Shown piece by piece: positions 55,068 through 63,111 of a DNA stretch of 64,000 bases. The stretch spans positions 1 to 64,000 of the forward strand of contig NZ_QOCB01000115.1 of the NCBI RefSeq assembly GCF_003318165.1, given 5' to 3'. Both the position numbers and the translations under genes were made by a program. Positions within the stretch are counted from its first letter, which is position 1, and every line of letters begins with the position of its first letter. The notes under the pieces were generated by a model. The model did not search any database and had not been told where the DNA came from. It saw nothing but the letters and a program-made list of their open reading frames with translations. Source of the stretch: Psychromonas sp. B3M02 (GTDB lineage: Bacteria > Pseudomonadota > Gammaproteobacteria > Enterobacterales > Psychromonadaceae).

Positions 55068-55144
55068 CGGTATGTAGCGCAGCTTGGTAGCGCACTGTCA
55101 TGGGGTGTCAGGGGTCAGAAGTTCGAATCTTCTCATACCGACCA
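55068..55144 (+). tRNA. tRNA-Pro (anticodon GGG)
   Basis: A 77-nt cloverleaf: acceptor CGGTATG/CATACCG, D stem GCGC/GCGC, anticodon loop ATGGGGT with GGG, T arm AGAAG-TTCGAAT-CTTCT, and an encoded 3' ACCA. The anticodon stem CTGTC/GTCAG has a T·T mismatch that I recall also being present in E. coli tRNA-Pro(GGG), so it is not a sign of decay. Confidence 0.95.
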
Positions 55145-55191
55145 ATTTCCTCGTTTATTAATTACCTTTCCTCTCATATAAAGGAAGTTTC

Positions 55192-56151
55192 ATGTCTCGC
55201 TTTTCATTGCCAGAATCTCAACTATTAAAAGAAGTTAAAACTGTTTTTGAAGTACAAAGTGCTGCAATCACGGATCATAGTAATCAAGTGGGTGAAGCTT
55301 ACTTACAAGCTTTAGCATTGATGAAAAACTGCCAAGGTCGTGTGATTGTATGTGGTATGGGGAAGTCTGGACATATCGGTACTAAGATTGCTGCAACACT
55401 TGCATCTGTTGGTACACCTTCATTCTTTATGCACCCTGGTGAAGCCTTTCATGGTGACCTAGGTATGGTCACTAAAGATGACGTATTACTGCTTATTTCT
55501 TACAGTGGTGAGACAGATGAGTTATTAAAAATCATCCCATCATTACAACACTTTGGTAATAAAATCATCTCTATTACTGGCGGCAAAGACTCAACATTAG
55601 CCAAGCACTCTGATGTGGTATTGGATGCTAGTGTAGAAAAAGAGACCTGCCCAAACAACTTAGCACCAAGTACGTCTACCACCTTAACCTTAGTGATTGG
55701 TGATGCATTAGCGAATACATTAACCTTAGAAAAAGACTTTAGCCCAATGGATTTTGCGCGTTTTCATCCGGGAGGCAGCTTAGGTAAACGATTACTGACT
55801 TTTGTTCGTGATGAGATGCGCAGTGATAACTTACCGATTGTTAGTGCACAAACGTCAGTAACAGATGTGTTAATGGTGATGACTGAAACGCGTACTGGCT
55901 TAGCTTTAGTGTTAGACGGTGATAACTTACAAGGTGTGATCACAGATGGTGACGTTCGTCGTTTCTTGATTTCTGGTGAAAGTATTGTGGATAGCCAAGC
56001 ATCAAACTTAATGAATACAACACCTCGTTTAATTTCTGCATCTGCTCGCTTAACCGAAGCGGAAGAGTTAATGCGTGAAAAGCATATTAAATGGCTGGTG
56101 GTCAGTGAAGATGGTAAAAAAGTGGATGGTATTATCGAGTGGGGGCAGTAG
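55192..56151 (+). CDS. kdsD: Arabinose-5-phosphate isomerase (KdsD/KpsF)
   Basis: A 319-residue sugar-phosphate isomerase converting ribulose 5-phosphate to arabinose 5-phosphate for the Kdo sugar of LPS. The SIS domain includes CGMGKSGHIGTKIAATLAS (~53), HPGEAFHGDLGM and SYSGETDELL (~103); two CBS domains fill the C-terminal third. AAGGAAG precedes the ATG. Unlike E. coli it is not followed by kdsC/lptC, so it may be a stand-alone or second copy; a terminator follows at 56178. Confidence 0.93.
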   Translation: MSRFSLPESQLLKEVKTVFEVQSAAITDHSNQVGEAYLQALALMKNCQGRVIVCGMGKSGHIGTKIAATLASVGTPSFFMHPGEAFHGDLGMVTKDDVLLLISYSGETDELLKIIPSLQHFGNKIISITGGKDSTLAKHSDVVLDASVEKETCPNNLAPSTSTTLTLVIGDALANTLTLEKDFSPMDFARFHPGGSLGKRLLTFVRDEMRSDNLPIVSAQTSVTDVLMVMTETRTGLALVLDGDNLQGVITDGDVRRFLISGESIVDSQASNLMNTTPRLISASARLTEAEELMREKHIKWLVVSEDGKKVDGIIEWGQ

Positions 56152-56177
56152 AGCTCGCTAGCCAAAGACTTTAAAAC

Positions 56178-56212
56178 AAAAAAGGATGAACTTGTGTTCA
56201 TCCTTTTTTGTT
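56178..56212 (+). terminator. kdsD terminator
   Basis: AAAAAAGGATGAAC / GTTCATCCTTTTTT form a 14-bp stem with a TTGT loop. The flanking A and T runs may make it work for the convergent yhhL too. Confidence 0.9.
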
Positions 56213-56243
56213 TTTAAGGCATCTACATTAAGAGTGCTAGTAA

Positions 56244-56507
56244 TTACATTAAACGGTCTTTAAGTTGCCACATTTTGAACACACCAAAAAAGAAAATCTC
56301 AACTCCTTCTTTTTTGGTTAATTTTAATTTTTCAGCAAAAGCCCCATAAATCACTAATAATTGGATTGCATGCATAACGACAACAAAGGCTAATAAAAAG
56401 TAGAAAGCCATGGCTGCTTTACCCGGGAAAGGCAATACTAAATTAACCAGTAATAAGCCCCAAATAATCACCATTAAGCCTTTTGCAAAGGGGATAAAAT
56501 AAGCCAT
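56244..56507 (-). CDS. DUF1145 family membrane protein (YhhL-like)
   Basis: An 87-residue protein with two to three membrane helices (MAYFIPFAKGLMVIIWGLLL; FYFLLAFVVVMHAIQLLVIY) and a charged C terminus ending FFGVFKMWQLKDRLM. It matches the YhhL/DUF1145 family found next to rsmD in gammaproteobacteria. Its ATG at 56507 overlaps the rsmD stop by one base; a longer in-frame start would lie within rsmD and adds non-family residues. Function unknown. Confidence 0.85.
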   Translation of the reverse strand: MAYFIPFAKGLMVIIWGLLLVNLVLPFPGKAAMAFYFLLAFVVVMHAIQLLVIYGAFAEKLKLTKKEGVEIFFFGVFKMWQLKDRLM

Positions 56508-57115
56508 TATTTTTCTCTCTTGAATAATTGATAGCGAACTTGTCCGGCATTTTTCTCTTTTAGTAGCACCCAATTATGTGGGAAGTTCAAGTTAGTTAAG
56601 GTATTTTCAACTTCTACATAAATAAGGCTGTTGTCGGTTAAGTAACCTTGTGCTTCTAATTGGTCAATACAAGGTTGTGCCAAGCCAAGGTTAAAAGGTG
56701 GATCAACAAAGACTACATCATATTGTTGCTCGGCTGTTTGGGTTAAATAGCGTAAAGAGTCACCCTGTATCACCTGGGCATTTTCTGCTTTTAATGTGCC
56801 GATATTATTTTTTAATTGCGTTGCGACTTGCTTATCTAACTCTAAAAATGTGCAAGATTGGCAGTAACGAGATAAAGCTTCAAAGCCTAAACTACCACTG
56901 CCACTGAAACAATCGAGGCAGTTTGCATCACGAATATCATGCATTAGCCAATTAAACAGGGTTTCTTTGGTGCGGTCTGTAGTGGGTCTTAATCCTTGTT
57001 TATCTTTGACTGGCAGCTTTTTTCCACGCCATTGGCCTGATATTAATCGGATAAATCCATCGGAGTTGGGCTTTTTGCCTTTTTCTTGGCTTGAAGCTCG
57101 TTGATTTTTACGCAT
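56507..57115 (-). CDS. rsmD: 16S rRNA m2G966 methyltransferase
   Basis: A 202-residue SAM-dependent enzyme methylating G966 of 16S rRNA. ISGQWRGKKLPV and RPTTDRTKETLFNWL (~44-58) are RsmD signatures. The SAM site is DCFSGSGSLGFEAL (~71) and the catalytic motif is VFVDPPF (~132). It is divergent from ftsY across a 97-base spacer, the usual arrangement, and coupled to yhhL. Confidence 0.95.
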   Translation of the reverse strand: MRKNQRASSQEKGKKPNSDGFIRLISGQWRGKKLPVKDKQGLRPTTDRTKETLFNWLMHDIRDANCLDCFSGSGSLGFEALSRYCQSCTFLELDKQVATQLKNNIGTLKAENAQVIQGDSLRYLTQTAEQQYDVVFVDPPFNLGLAQPCIDQLEAQGYLTDNSLIYVEVENTLTNLNFPHNWVLLKEKNAGQVRYQLFKREK

Positions 57116-57212
57116 ATTATTTTAAGTCCGGGAAGCAATAGTGTTAATATAGCAGTTCAGTATGCTCGCTATTTTAGCAGGGTAATCAGCTTGTTAGTAA
57201 GGTTTTTAATTA

Positions 57213-58886
57213 ATGTCTAAAAAGAAAGGGTTGTTTTCATGGTTTTCTAAAAAACCAGCCAAGAAAACAGAGCAAGAGATACAGTCAGAAGTATTAGCTC
57301 AACAAGAAGCACAAGAAGCGGCGCAACAAGCCGAATTAGCTGAACAGGAAAAAGCGGCACAGGCAGAACAGCAAGCCAAGTTAGCTGCTGAACAAGCTGA
57401 ACAAGAGCGTCTTGCTATTGAAGCTAAATTAGCTGAACAGGAAAAAGCGGCACAGGCAGAACAGCAAGCCAAGTTAGCTGCTGAACAAGCTGAACAAGAG
57501 CGTCTTGCTATTGAAGCTAAATTAGCAGCAGAAAAAGCCGAAGCAGATAAGCAAGCTCAACTAGCGGCCGAGAAAGCTGAGCAGGAACGTCTTACTGTAG
57601 AAGCTAAGTTAGCGGAAGAGAAAGCAGAAGCAGATAAGCAAGCTCAACTAGCGGCCGAGAAAGCTGAGCAAGAGCGTCTTGCAGCAGAAGCTAAACTAGC
57701 GGCTGAGAAAGCTGAGCAAGAGCGTCTTGCAGCAGAAGCTAAATTAGCGGCTGAAAAAGCAGAGCAAGAAAAGCTAGCGTTAGCGGTAGAGCAAGCCAAA
57801 AAAGAGCAAGCAGAGAAAGCGCGTTTAGCATACCAAGAAGCTCAGCGAAATGCAGAGTTAGCTCGCCAACAGGTAGAGCAAGATGTTGTTGAGGAAATTG
57901 AACAAGAGCAACAAGTTGAACCTGTTAGTGAAACTGTTGCCCCACAGGAAGATAAAAAATTAGGCTTCTTTGCTCGTTTTGCTCAAGGGTTAAAGAAAAC
58001 ACGTCTGAGTATTGGTAGCGGTTTATTATCTTTATTCAAAGGTAAAAAAATCGATGATGATCTGTTTGAGGAGCTAGAAGAACAACTGATCGTTGCCGAT
58101 ATTGGTGTGGAAACAACCTTACGTATCATTAATAACTTAACTGATCATGCAAATAGAAAACAGTTAAAAGATGCAGAAGTACTGTATGACCTATTAAAGA
58201 AAGATCTGTCTGATATCCTAGATGAAGTTGAGCAACCGCTAGTCATTGACCAAACCAAAAAACCTTACGTTATTTTAATGGTAGGAGTAAACGGTGTGGG
58301 TAAAACTACCACCATTGGTAAGCTAGCGAAAAAATACCAAAACGAAGGAAAATCAGTGATGCTTGCTGCGGGTGATACATTCCGTGCCGCTGCGGTAGAA
58401 CAGTTACAAGTATGGGGGGAACGAAACGATATCCCAGTGATTGCCCAACAAACAGGTGCAGATAGTGCATCGGTTTTATTTGATGCAATGGATGCCGCAC
58501 AAGCACGTGGCGCTGATGTATTAATTGCTGATACGGCAGGGCGTTTACAAAATAAAGATCACTTGATGACCGAGCTAGCTAAAGTGGTGCGTATCATGCG
58601 TAAAAAAGATGAGACTGCGCCACATGAGATCATGTTAACCATTGATGCAGGTACCGGACAAAATGCCATTAGCCAAGTTAAATTATTTAACGAAGCGGTA
58701 GGGTTAACCGGCGTTACCTTCACTAAATTAGATGGTACAGCGAAAGGCGGGATTATCTTCTCTATTGCCGATCAGTTTAAATTACCTATTCGTTATATAG
58801 GCGTAGGTGAAGGCATTGATGATCTAAGAGAGTTTAATGCCAAAGAGTTTATTGATGCACTTTTCTCAAAAGAAGAAGAATCATAA
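57213..58886 (+). CDS. ftsY: Signal recognition particle receptor FtsY
   Basis: A 557-residue SRP receptor GTPase that docks ribosome–nascent-chain complexes at the membrane. Residues ~20-245 are a long Ala/Glu/Gln/Lys-rich acidic coiled region built of repeats. The NG domain follows with VNGVGKTTTIGKLAKKY (G1, ~363), DTAGRLQNKDHLM (G3, ~443) and TKLDGTAKGG (G4/G5, ~507). The repeat section contains an exact 93-bp DNA duplication. First gene of ftsY–ftsE–ftsX; ftsE starts 17 bases later. Confidence 0.96.
   Translation: MSKKKGLFSWFSKKPAKKTEQEIQSEVLAQQEAQEAAQQAELAEQEKAAQAEQQAKLAAEQAEQERLAIEAKLAEQEKAAQAEQQAKLAAEQAEQERLAIEAKLAAEKAEADKQAQLAAEKAEQERLTVEAKLAEEKAEADKQAQLAAEKAEQERLAAEAKLAAEKAEQERLAAEAKLAAEKAEQEKLALAVEQAKKEQAEKARLAYQEAQRNAELARQQVEQDVVEEIEQEQQVEPVSETVAPQEDKKLGFFARFAQGLKKTRLSIGSGLLSLFKGKKIDDDLFEELEEQLIVADIGVETTLRIINNLTDHANRKQLKDAEVLYDLLKKDLSDILDEVEQPLVIDQTKKPYVILMVGVNGVGKTTTIGKLAKKYQNEGKSVMLAAGDTFRAAAVEQLQVWGERNDIPVIAQQTGADSASVLFDAMDAAQARGADVLIADTAGRLQNKDHLMTELAKVVRIMRKKDETAPHEIMLTIDAGTGQNAISQVKLFNEAVGLTGVTFTKLDGTAKGGIIFSIADQFKLPIRYIGVGEGIDDLREFNAKEFIDALFSKEEES
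57336..57521 (+). repeat. Exact 93-bp tandem duplication in ftsY
   Basis: 57336-57428 and 57429-57521 are identical and each encodes 31 residues beginning LAEQEKAAQAEQQAKLAAEQ. Shorter related units (KAEQERLAAEAKLAA) follow downstream. Identity at synonymous sites implies recent duplication or conversion. Confidence 0.9.
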
Positions 58887-58903
58887 CAAGGTAAAAATAG
58901 ACG

Positions 58904-59575
58904 ATGATATTATTTGAAGAAGTCAGTAAGGTTTATAGTGATGACCATATCGCATTAAATTCCGTTAACTTTCACTTAAAACAAGGTGAAATGGCCTTCT
59001 TAACAGGGCACTCTGGTTCCGGTAAAAGTACGTTACTAAAATTAGTTAGCCTAATGGAAAGACCAACGGCGGGGCGAATTGTATTAAATGGTAATGATAT
59101 CAGTCATATTAAAGGCAACGATATTCCCTATTTACGTCGCCATATTGGAATGATTTTTCAAGATCATCGTCTGTTAATGAATAGAACCGTATTAGATAAT
59201 GTTGGTTTACCTTTATTGATTGAAGGTTATAGCCGTTTTGAAATTAAACGTCGTAGCCTAGCAGCATTAGAGAAAGTTGGTCTGTCAGGCAAAGAAGATG
59301 CCTTCCCAATCAACTTGTCGGGCGGTGAACAACAACGTGTTGGTATTGCGCGCGCTATTATCAACCAACCTCCATTATTACTTGCCGATGAGCCTACCGG
59401 TAATCTAGACCCTAAATTGTCATTAGAAATTTTAACGCTATTTGAATCATTAAATAAGTTCGGTATGTCAGTCTTAATCGCCACCCATGATTTAGGACTA
59501 ATTGCTAAAATGCGTTATCGTACCTTGACCTTGCGTGAAGGTCATATGATTAATGATGGTCTACTAAGGGATTGA
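58904..59575 (+). CDS. ftsE: Cell division ATP-binding protein FtsE
   Basis: A 223-residue ABC ATPase that with FtsX controls septal peptidoglycan hydrolases. Walker A GHSGSGKST (~36), signature LSGGEQQR (~137), Walker B LLLADEPTGNLD (~158) and H-loop ATHD (~194) are intact. It lies 17 bases after ftsY and one base before the ftsX start, a conserved division operon. Confidence 0.96.
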   Translation: MILFEEVSKVYSDDHIALNSVNFHLKQGEMAFLTGHSGSGKSTLLKLVSLMERPTAGRIVLNGNDISHIKGNDIPYLRRHIGMIFQDHRLLMNRTVLDNVGLPLLIEGYSRFEIKRRSLAALEKVGLSGKEDAFPINLSGGEQQRVGIARAIINQPPLLLADEPTGNLDPKLSLEILTLFESLNKFGMSVLIATHDLGLIAKMRYRTLTLREGHMINDGLLRD

Positions 59576-59576
59576 T

Positions 59577-60569
59577 ATGAATAACAGTTTGGGTGCAAGC
59601 AAAAGAAAATTATCAGGCTCTCCAAAGATTAATAAAGTCTCATTTTTTGGACGTGTCAAAGCCACTATCAGTCAACACATTCATCAACTTGTTCATAACT
59701 TTATGGAGTTATGGAAAACCCCATTTGCTACATCGATGACCATTTTAGTATTAGGGTTAGCACTGTCATTACCCACAGTATTTCATGTTGTTTATAAAAA
59801 CGTTGATCGTGTTGGTGGACAATGGGAAAGCGCATCAGAAATCAGTTTATTCTTGAAAAAGGATCTCTCTGAAGAACAGATACAAGTATTAATCAATAAA
59901 TTAGGCTTGTATGAAAATATTGAAACCGTTACCTATATCTCTCGTCATCAAGCCTTACAAGAGTTTAAAGAGATGTCGGGTTTCTCTAAAGCCTTAAACT
60001 ATTTAGATGAAAATCCATTACCCGCCGTATTGATTGTGGTGCCCGTTGAATCAGCAATGAATTCCGCAGGTACTAAGTTGTTAGTGGCTAATTTAGAGCG
60101 TGAACAAGATATAGATTTAGTGCGTATTGATATTGATTGGATTGAGAAACTACAGGCTATCTTCTATTTAGTGGTGGACATTGTAATTGCCATTGCCACC
60201 TTATTACTATTGTCAGTGTTATTAATCGTAAGTAATACTATTCGCCTTAATATCCTTAATCAACGTGCAGAAATAGAAGTATTAAAGCTAGTGGGGGCAA
60301 CTAACCGCTTTATCCAATTGCCTTACCTTTACATTGGTGCCTGGTATGGTTTCTTAGGTGGGGTGATTGCGTGGTTATTTTCAACCATTATGGTTATCTG
60401 GTTAGAGTCTGGTGTTGTTAACTTAACAGGGCTTTATAAAGCTAAGTTTGAGATTATCTCTTTGACCTTTAATGAGTCTATTATGTTATTGTTTATAGGT
60501 GCTTTATTGGGGCTTATTGCCTCATTTATATCGGTCAAACAGTACCTAGTGACGATAGAGCCTAAATAA
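59577..60569 (+). CDS. ftsX: Cell division protein FtsX
   Basis: A 330-residue membrane partner of FtsE with a cytosolic N terminus, a first helix (~55-75), a periplasmic domain (~80-205; ISLFLKKDLSEEQIQVLINK) and three C-terminal helices (SVLLIVSNTIRLNILNQRAE then EVLKLVGATNRFI). It relays FtsE ATP hydrolysis to murein hydrolase activators. It is the last gene of the operon before the terminator at 60618. Confidence 0.95.
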   Translation: MNNSLGASKRKLSGSPKINKVSFFGRVKATISQHIHQLVHNFMELWKTPFATSMTILVLGLALSLPTVFHVVYKNVDRVGGQWESASEISLFLKKDLSEEQIQVLINKLGLYENIETVTYISRHQALQEFKEMSGFSKALNYLDENPLPAVLIVVPVESAMNSAGTKLLVANLEREQDIDLVRIDIDWIEKLQAIFYLVVDIVIAIATLLLLSVLLIVSNTIRLNILNQRAEIEVLKLVGATNRFIQLPYLYIGAWYGFLGGVIAWLFSTIMVIWLESGVVNLTGLYKAKFEIISLTFNESIMLLFIGALLGLIASFISVKQYLVTIEPK

Positions 60570-60578
60570 TACGGATTA

Positions 60579-60605
60579 AAAAACATCAAAAACATCAAAA
60601 ACATC
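60579..60605. repeat. 9-bp triplet repeat AAAAACATC
   Basis: Three consecutive exact units between the ftsX stop and its terminator; probably a simple slippage expansion. Confidence 0.8.
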
Positions 60606-60617
60606 TGAATTTAAATT

Positions 60618-60648
60618 AAAGAGATCTGCTTGATCTCTTTTTTTTTGC
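60618..60648 (+). terminator. ftsX terminator
   Basis: AAAGAGATC / GATCTCTTT with a TGCTT loop and a long T-run. Confidence 0.9.
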
Positions 60649-60705
60649 CTGTAAACTGTGAGTTAGTTCACAAAATGGATTGTGAAAAAGGAGCACAGGT
60701 GTTTT

Positions 60706-61026
60706 ATGAAAGTTGTTGATATTAAATTGTTACCAGTCTCTTCACCTACTTTTCAAGCGTTAATTCAAGAACAGATAGCGGTTCAAAAAGAGACAAAATT
60801 AATCGATCTAATTGCTGAATGTAAGGAAATATTAGCAATTCGTCTGGATGGGAGGTTAATTGCCTATGCAACTTTTGACTTAATTGATGGTCAAATGATG
60901 CGAGTTAACTCTCTACATTTTAGAGATCTATTCCAACATCATGTGTTGGCCCAATATTGGCTATCACGTTATGTTAAGCGAAAAATAGCAGATAAATGTT
61001 ATTTAAATTTTTTGATAGCCAGTTAA
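60706..61026 (+). CDS. PanZ/PanM-like protein with degenerate GNAT motif
   Basis: A ~106-residue protein. By eye its middle (EILAIRLDGRLIAYATFDLI then MMRVNSLHFRDLFQHHVLAQ) follows the pattern of E. coli PanZ (RIYAARFNERLLAA..., DSLRVREVTRRRGVGQYLL), the acetyl-CoA sensor that matures and inhibits PanD. The acetyl-CoA-binding RRRGVG is replaced by FQHHVL, and the C terminus is ~20 residues short. It lies between ftsX and rpoH; panZ is also near rpoH in E. coli. AAGGAG is 12 bases before the ATG. The homology needs an alignment search to be secure. Confidence 0.5.
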   Translation: MKVVDIKLLPVSSPTFQALIQEQIAVQKETKLIDLIAECKEILAIRLDGRLIAYATFDLIDGQMMRVNSLHFRDLFQHHVLAQYWLSRYVKRKIADKCYLNFLIAS

Positions 61027-61071
61027 CGCTTTTTAGCGGCTTAAAATATTTTTATTTTTATTTTGCTACTG

Positions 61072-61099
61072 TATAATAAGTTGTTTCTTGTTAAGAAAC
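61072..61099 (+). promoter_or_regulatory. Possible rpoH promoter -10 and leader hairpin
   Basis: TATAAT at 61072-61077 lies about 60 bases before the rpoH ATG. A perfect 7-bp hairpin (GTTTCTT-GTT-AAGAAAC, 61083-61099) follows where the transcript would begin. No convincing -35 box is seen. Confidence 0.4.
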
Positions 61100-61137
61100 A
61101 TTTATTAACAAAAACTTAAAGTATTCAAAGGTGAATC

Positions 61138-61986
61138 ATGAGTGAAACAATAAATTCGATGAGTCTCGTTCCTCAAGGAAGTATTGGAGCCTATGTTCAA
61201 TCTGTTAATTCATTCTCCAAGCTAAGCGCTGAAGAAGAGCAAGAGTTAGCAGAACGTCTATTTTACCAAGGTGATTTAGAAGCCGCTAAAAAACTAGTTA
61301 TGTCGCACCTGCGTTTTGTTGCGTATATTGCTAAAAGTTATGCTGGTTACGGTTTAGCACAGGCGGATCTGATTCAAGAAGGTAATGTCGGCTTAATGAA
61401 AGCTGTAAAACGCTTTGACCCAACTGTGGGTGTGCGTCTGGTTTCTTTTGCTGTGCATTGGATAAAAGCTGAAATTCATGAATACGTTATTCGTAACTGG
61501 CGTGTGGTTAAAATTGCCACTACAAAAGCACAACGAAAATTATTCTTTAATCTGCGCAAATCTAAAAAACGTTTGGGTTGGTTTAAGCAGGAAGAAGTGG
61601 AAGCTGTAGCGGAAGAACTTAATGTAAGTACTAAAGATGTACTTGAAATGGAGTCTCGTTTAAATGCACAGGATCATTCATTTGATTTAAGTGTTAACGA
61701 TGATGACGATAATAACTTCGCACCAATGCACTTTCTTGAAGATAAAACAGCAAGTGTTGAAAATCAGATAGAACAGGAAAATACAGAGTCTCATACTAAG
61801 AACAAACTGTATTCAGCCTTATCGACGTTAGATACACGTAGCCAAGACATTCTAAGTTCACGCTGGTTAAGCGAGCCTAAAGCAACACTGCATGATTTAG
61901 CTGCTCGTTATGATATTTCAGCTGAACGTGTTCGCCAATTAGAGGCCAACGCCCTGAAAAAATTAAAAACCAATATGGATTTTTAA
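61138..61986 (+). CDS. rpoH: RNA polymerase sigma-32 (heat-shock) factor
   Basis: A 282-residue sigma-70-family factor. Region 1.2/2.1 starts near [20 protein letters not shown]; region 2 contains [20 protein letters not shown] and [19 protein letters not shown]; the RpoH box is [16 protein letters not shown] (~133-148); region 4.2 is [19 protein letters not shown]. It directs heat-shock transcription. GGTGA precedes the ATG. The ftsYEX–rpoH order is standard, and the gene is closed by a terminator at 61998. Confidence 0.97.
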   Translation: MSETINSMSLVPQGSIGAYVQSVNSFSKLSAEEEQELAERLFYQGDLEAAKKLVMSHLRFVAYIAKSYAGYGLAQADLIQEGNVGLMKAVKRFDPTVGVRLVSFAVHWIKAEIHEYVIRNWRVVKIATTKAQRKLFFNLRKSKKRLGWFKQEEVEAVAEELNVSTKDVLEMESRLNAQDHSFDLSVNDDDDNNFAPMHFLEDKTASVENQIEQENTESHTKNKLYSALSTLDTRSQDILSSRWLSEPKATLHDLAARYDISAERVRQLEANALKKLKTNMDF

Positions 61987-61997
61987 TTAGTTAAATT

Positions 61998-62025
61998 AAA
62001 GGTGAGCAACTAGCTCACCTTTTTT
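61998..62025 (+). terminator. rpoH terminator
   Basis: AAAGGTGAGC / GCTCACCTTT with an AACTA loop followed by Ts, 12 bases after the stop. Confidence 0.9.
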
Positions 62026-62093
62026 ATGTAAAACTCATTATTTATTGAATATAATCCCTAGCCAATTTCCTTTTCTATTATTCTCGGTATTTT

Positions 62094-62939
62094 ATGCTTA
62101 CTATTGCAACGCTTGGCCCTAAAGATACATTTTCTGATTTAGCTACAAAGCGCTACATACAAGCAATCCAAGCCAAACAACCTGTACAAACTGCCGATAT
62201 TAAATACTACGGCACCTTAACCCAGACTTTTCAGGCAGTGGGTAAAGAGTGTCAATTAGGTGTTTTACCTATTGAGAATTTATCGGAAGGTTATGTTCAA
62301 GTGGTATTAGACCAACTGTTAGATACTAAATTATCAGTGATTTCTGAGCTGTTATTACCTATTCAGTTTTCCTTTGCGGGTTTTTGTGAAGAGATGTCTG
62401 ACTTAACAGACCTATATGTGCAATTTGTGGCACATGGACAGTGTGCTGAGTTTATTAATAGTTTGGAAGGGGTAAAAATTCATAACACTCAGAGCAATAT
62501 AGAGTCTTTAGTATTGGCTAAAAAGCATGGTAAAAATGCGGGGGCGATTATTCCTCAACATGCACTTGCTCATGCACAAGATGCCAATATCATTAATAAC
62601 GATGTAACTAATTACGCGAATAATCAAACACGTTTTTTAGTGCTTTCAGAAACACCGCAGGCGCGTATTGCTGACAAAGAGTATAAAACCACTTTAGTGG
62701 TTAATAACAAGCAAGACTGTCCTGGTGTGTTAGGTAATATTGTGAGCGCCTTTGCATTACAGAAAGTAAATTTAACCTCAATAATGTCTCGACCAACACG
62801 TTCACAAATTGGTAATTATCACTTTTTCATCGATATTGATGGTCACCAAGAAGATCAGCATATTGCGACAGCCTTAGCAGAGATACAGTCATCCTATGAC
62901 GTGACCGTGATTGGATCATATATTAAGGCGCTTAATTAA
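62094..62939 (+). CDS. Prephenate dehydratase (monofunctional, with ACT domain)
   Basis: A 281-residue enzyme making phenylpyruvate for phenylalanine synthesis. The PDT domain has ATLGPKDTFSDLATKRY (~4), GVLPIENLSEG (~61) and the NNQTRFLVL motif (~180, the TRF catalytic Thr). The C-terminal ACT domain (NKQDCPGVLGNIVSAFALQK then NLTSIMSRPTRSQIGNYHFF) binds Phe for feedback control. There is no chorismate mutase domain, unlike E. coli PheA, so it is a stand-alone PDT; NLSEG replaces the more usual NSxEG. ATG fits the family start. Confidence 0.88.
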   Translation: MLTIATLGPKDTFSDLATKRYIQAIQAKQPVQTADIKYYGTLTQTFQAVGKECQLGVLPIENLSEGYVQVVLDQLLDTKLSVISELLLPIQFSFAGFCEEMSDLTDLYVQFVAHGQCAEFINSLEGVKIHNTQSNIESLVLAKKHGKNAGAIIPQHALAHAQDANIINNDVTNYANNQTRFLVLSETPQARIADKEYKTTLVVNNKQDCPGVLGNIVSAFALQKVNLTSIMSRPTRSQIGNYHFFIDIDGHQEDQHIATALAEIQSSYDVTVIGSYIKALN

Positions 62940-63111
62940 GCGTCAAAACTCAACCTTTCCAAGTTTGTGAAAACTAAAATATTCCTCTCTTTTAGACAAT
63001 TCCTTAATAATATAATGGTTATTAATTAATTTACACTTGCTTAAAAAATAGTTATGTTTTGAACGATCGTTTCTTTATTTCTAATAAATTTTAAATAATG
63101 AGAGTGTTAAT

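Noticed and set aside
55068-55144. tRNA-Pro as a pseudogene because of an anticodon-stem mismatch
   Set aside because: As I recall, the same T·T mismatch is found in the E. coli tRNA, and all other stems pair.
57300-57900. Repeats in ftsY as a CRISPR or mobile array
   Set aside because: They are in frame, code for an acidic coil and have no spacers.
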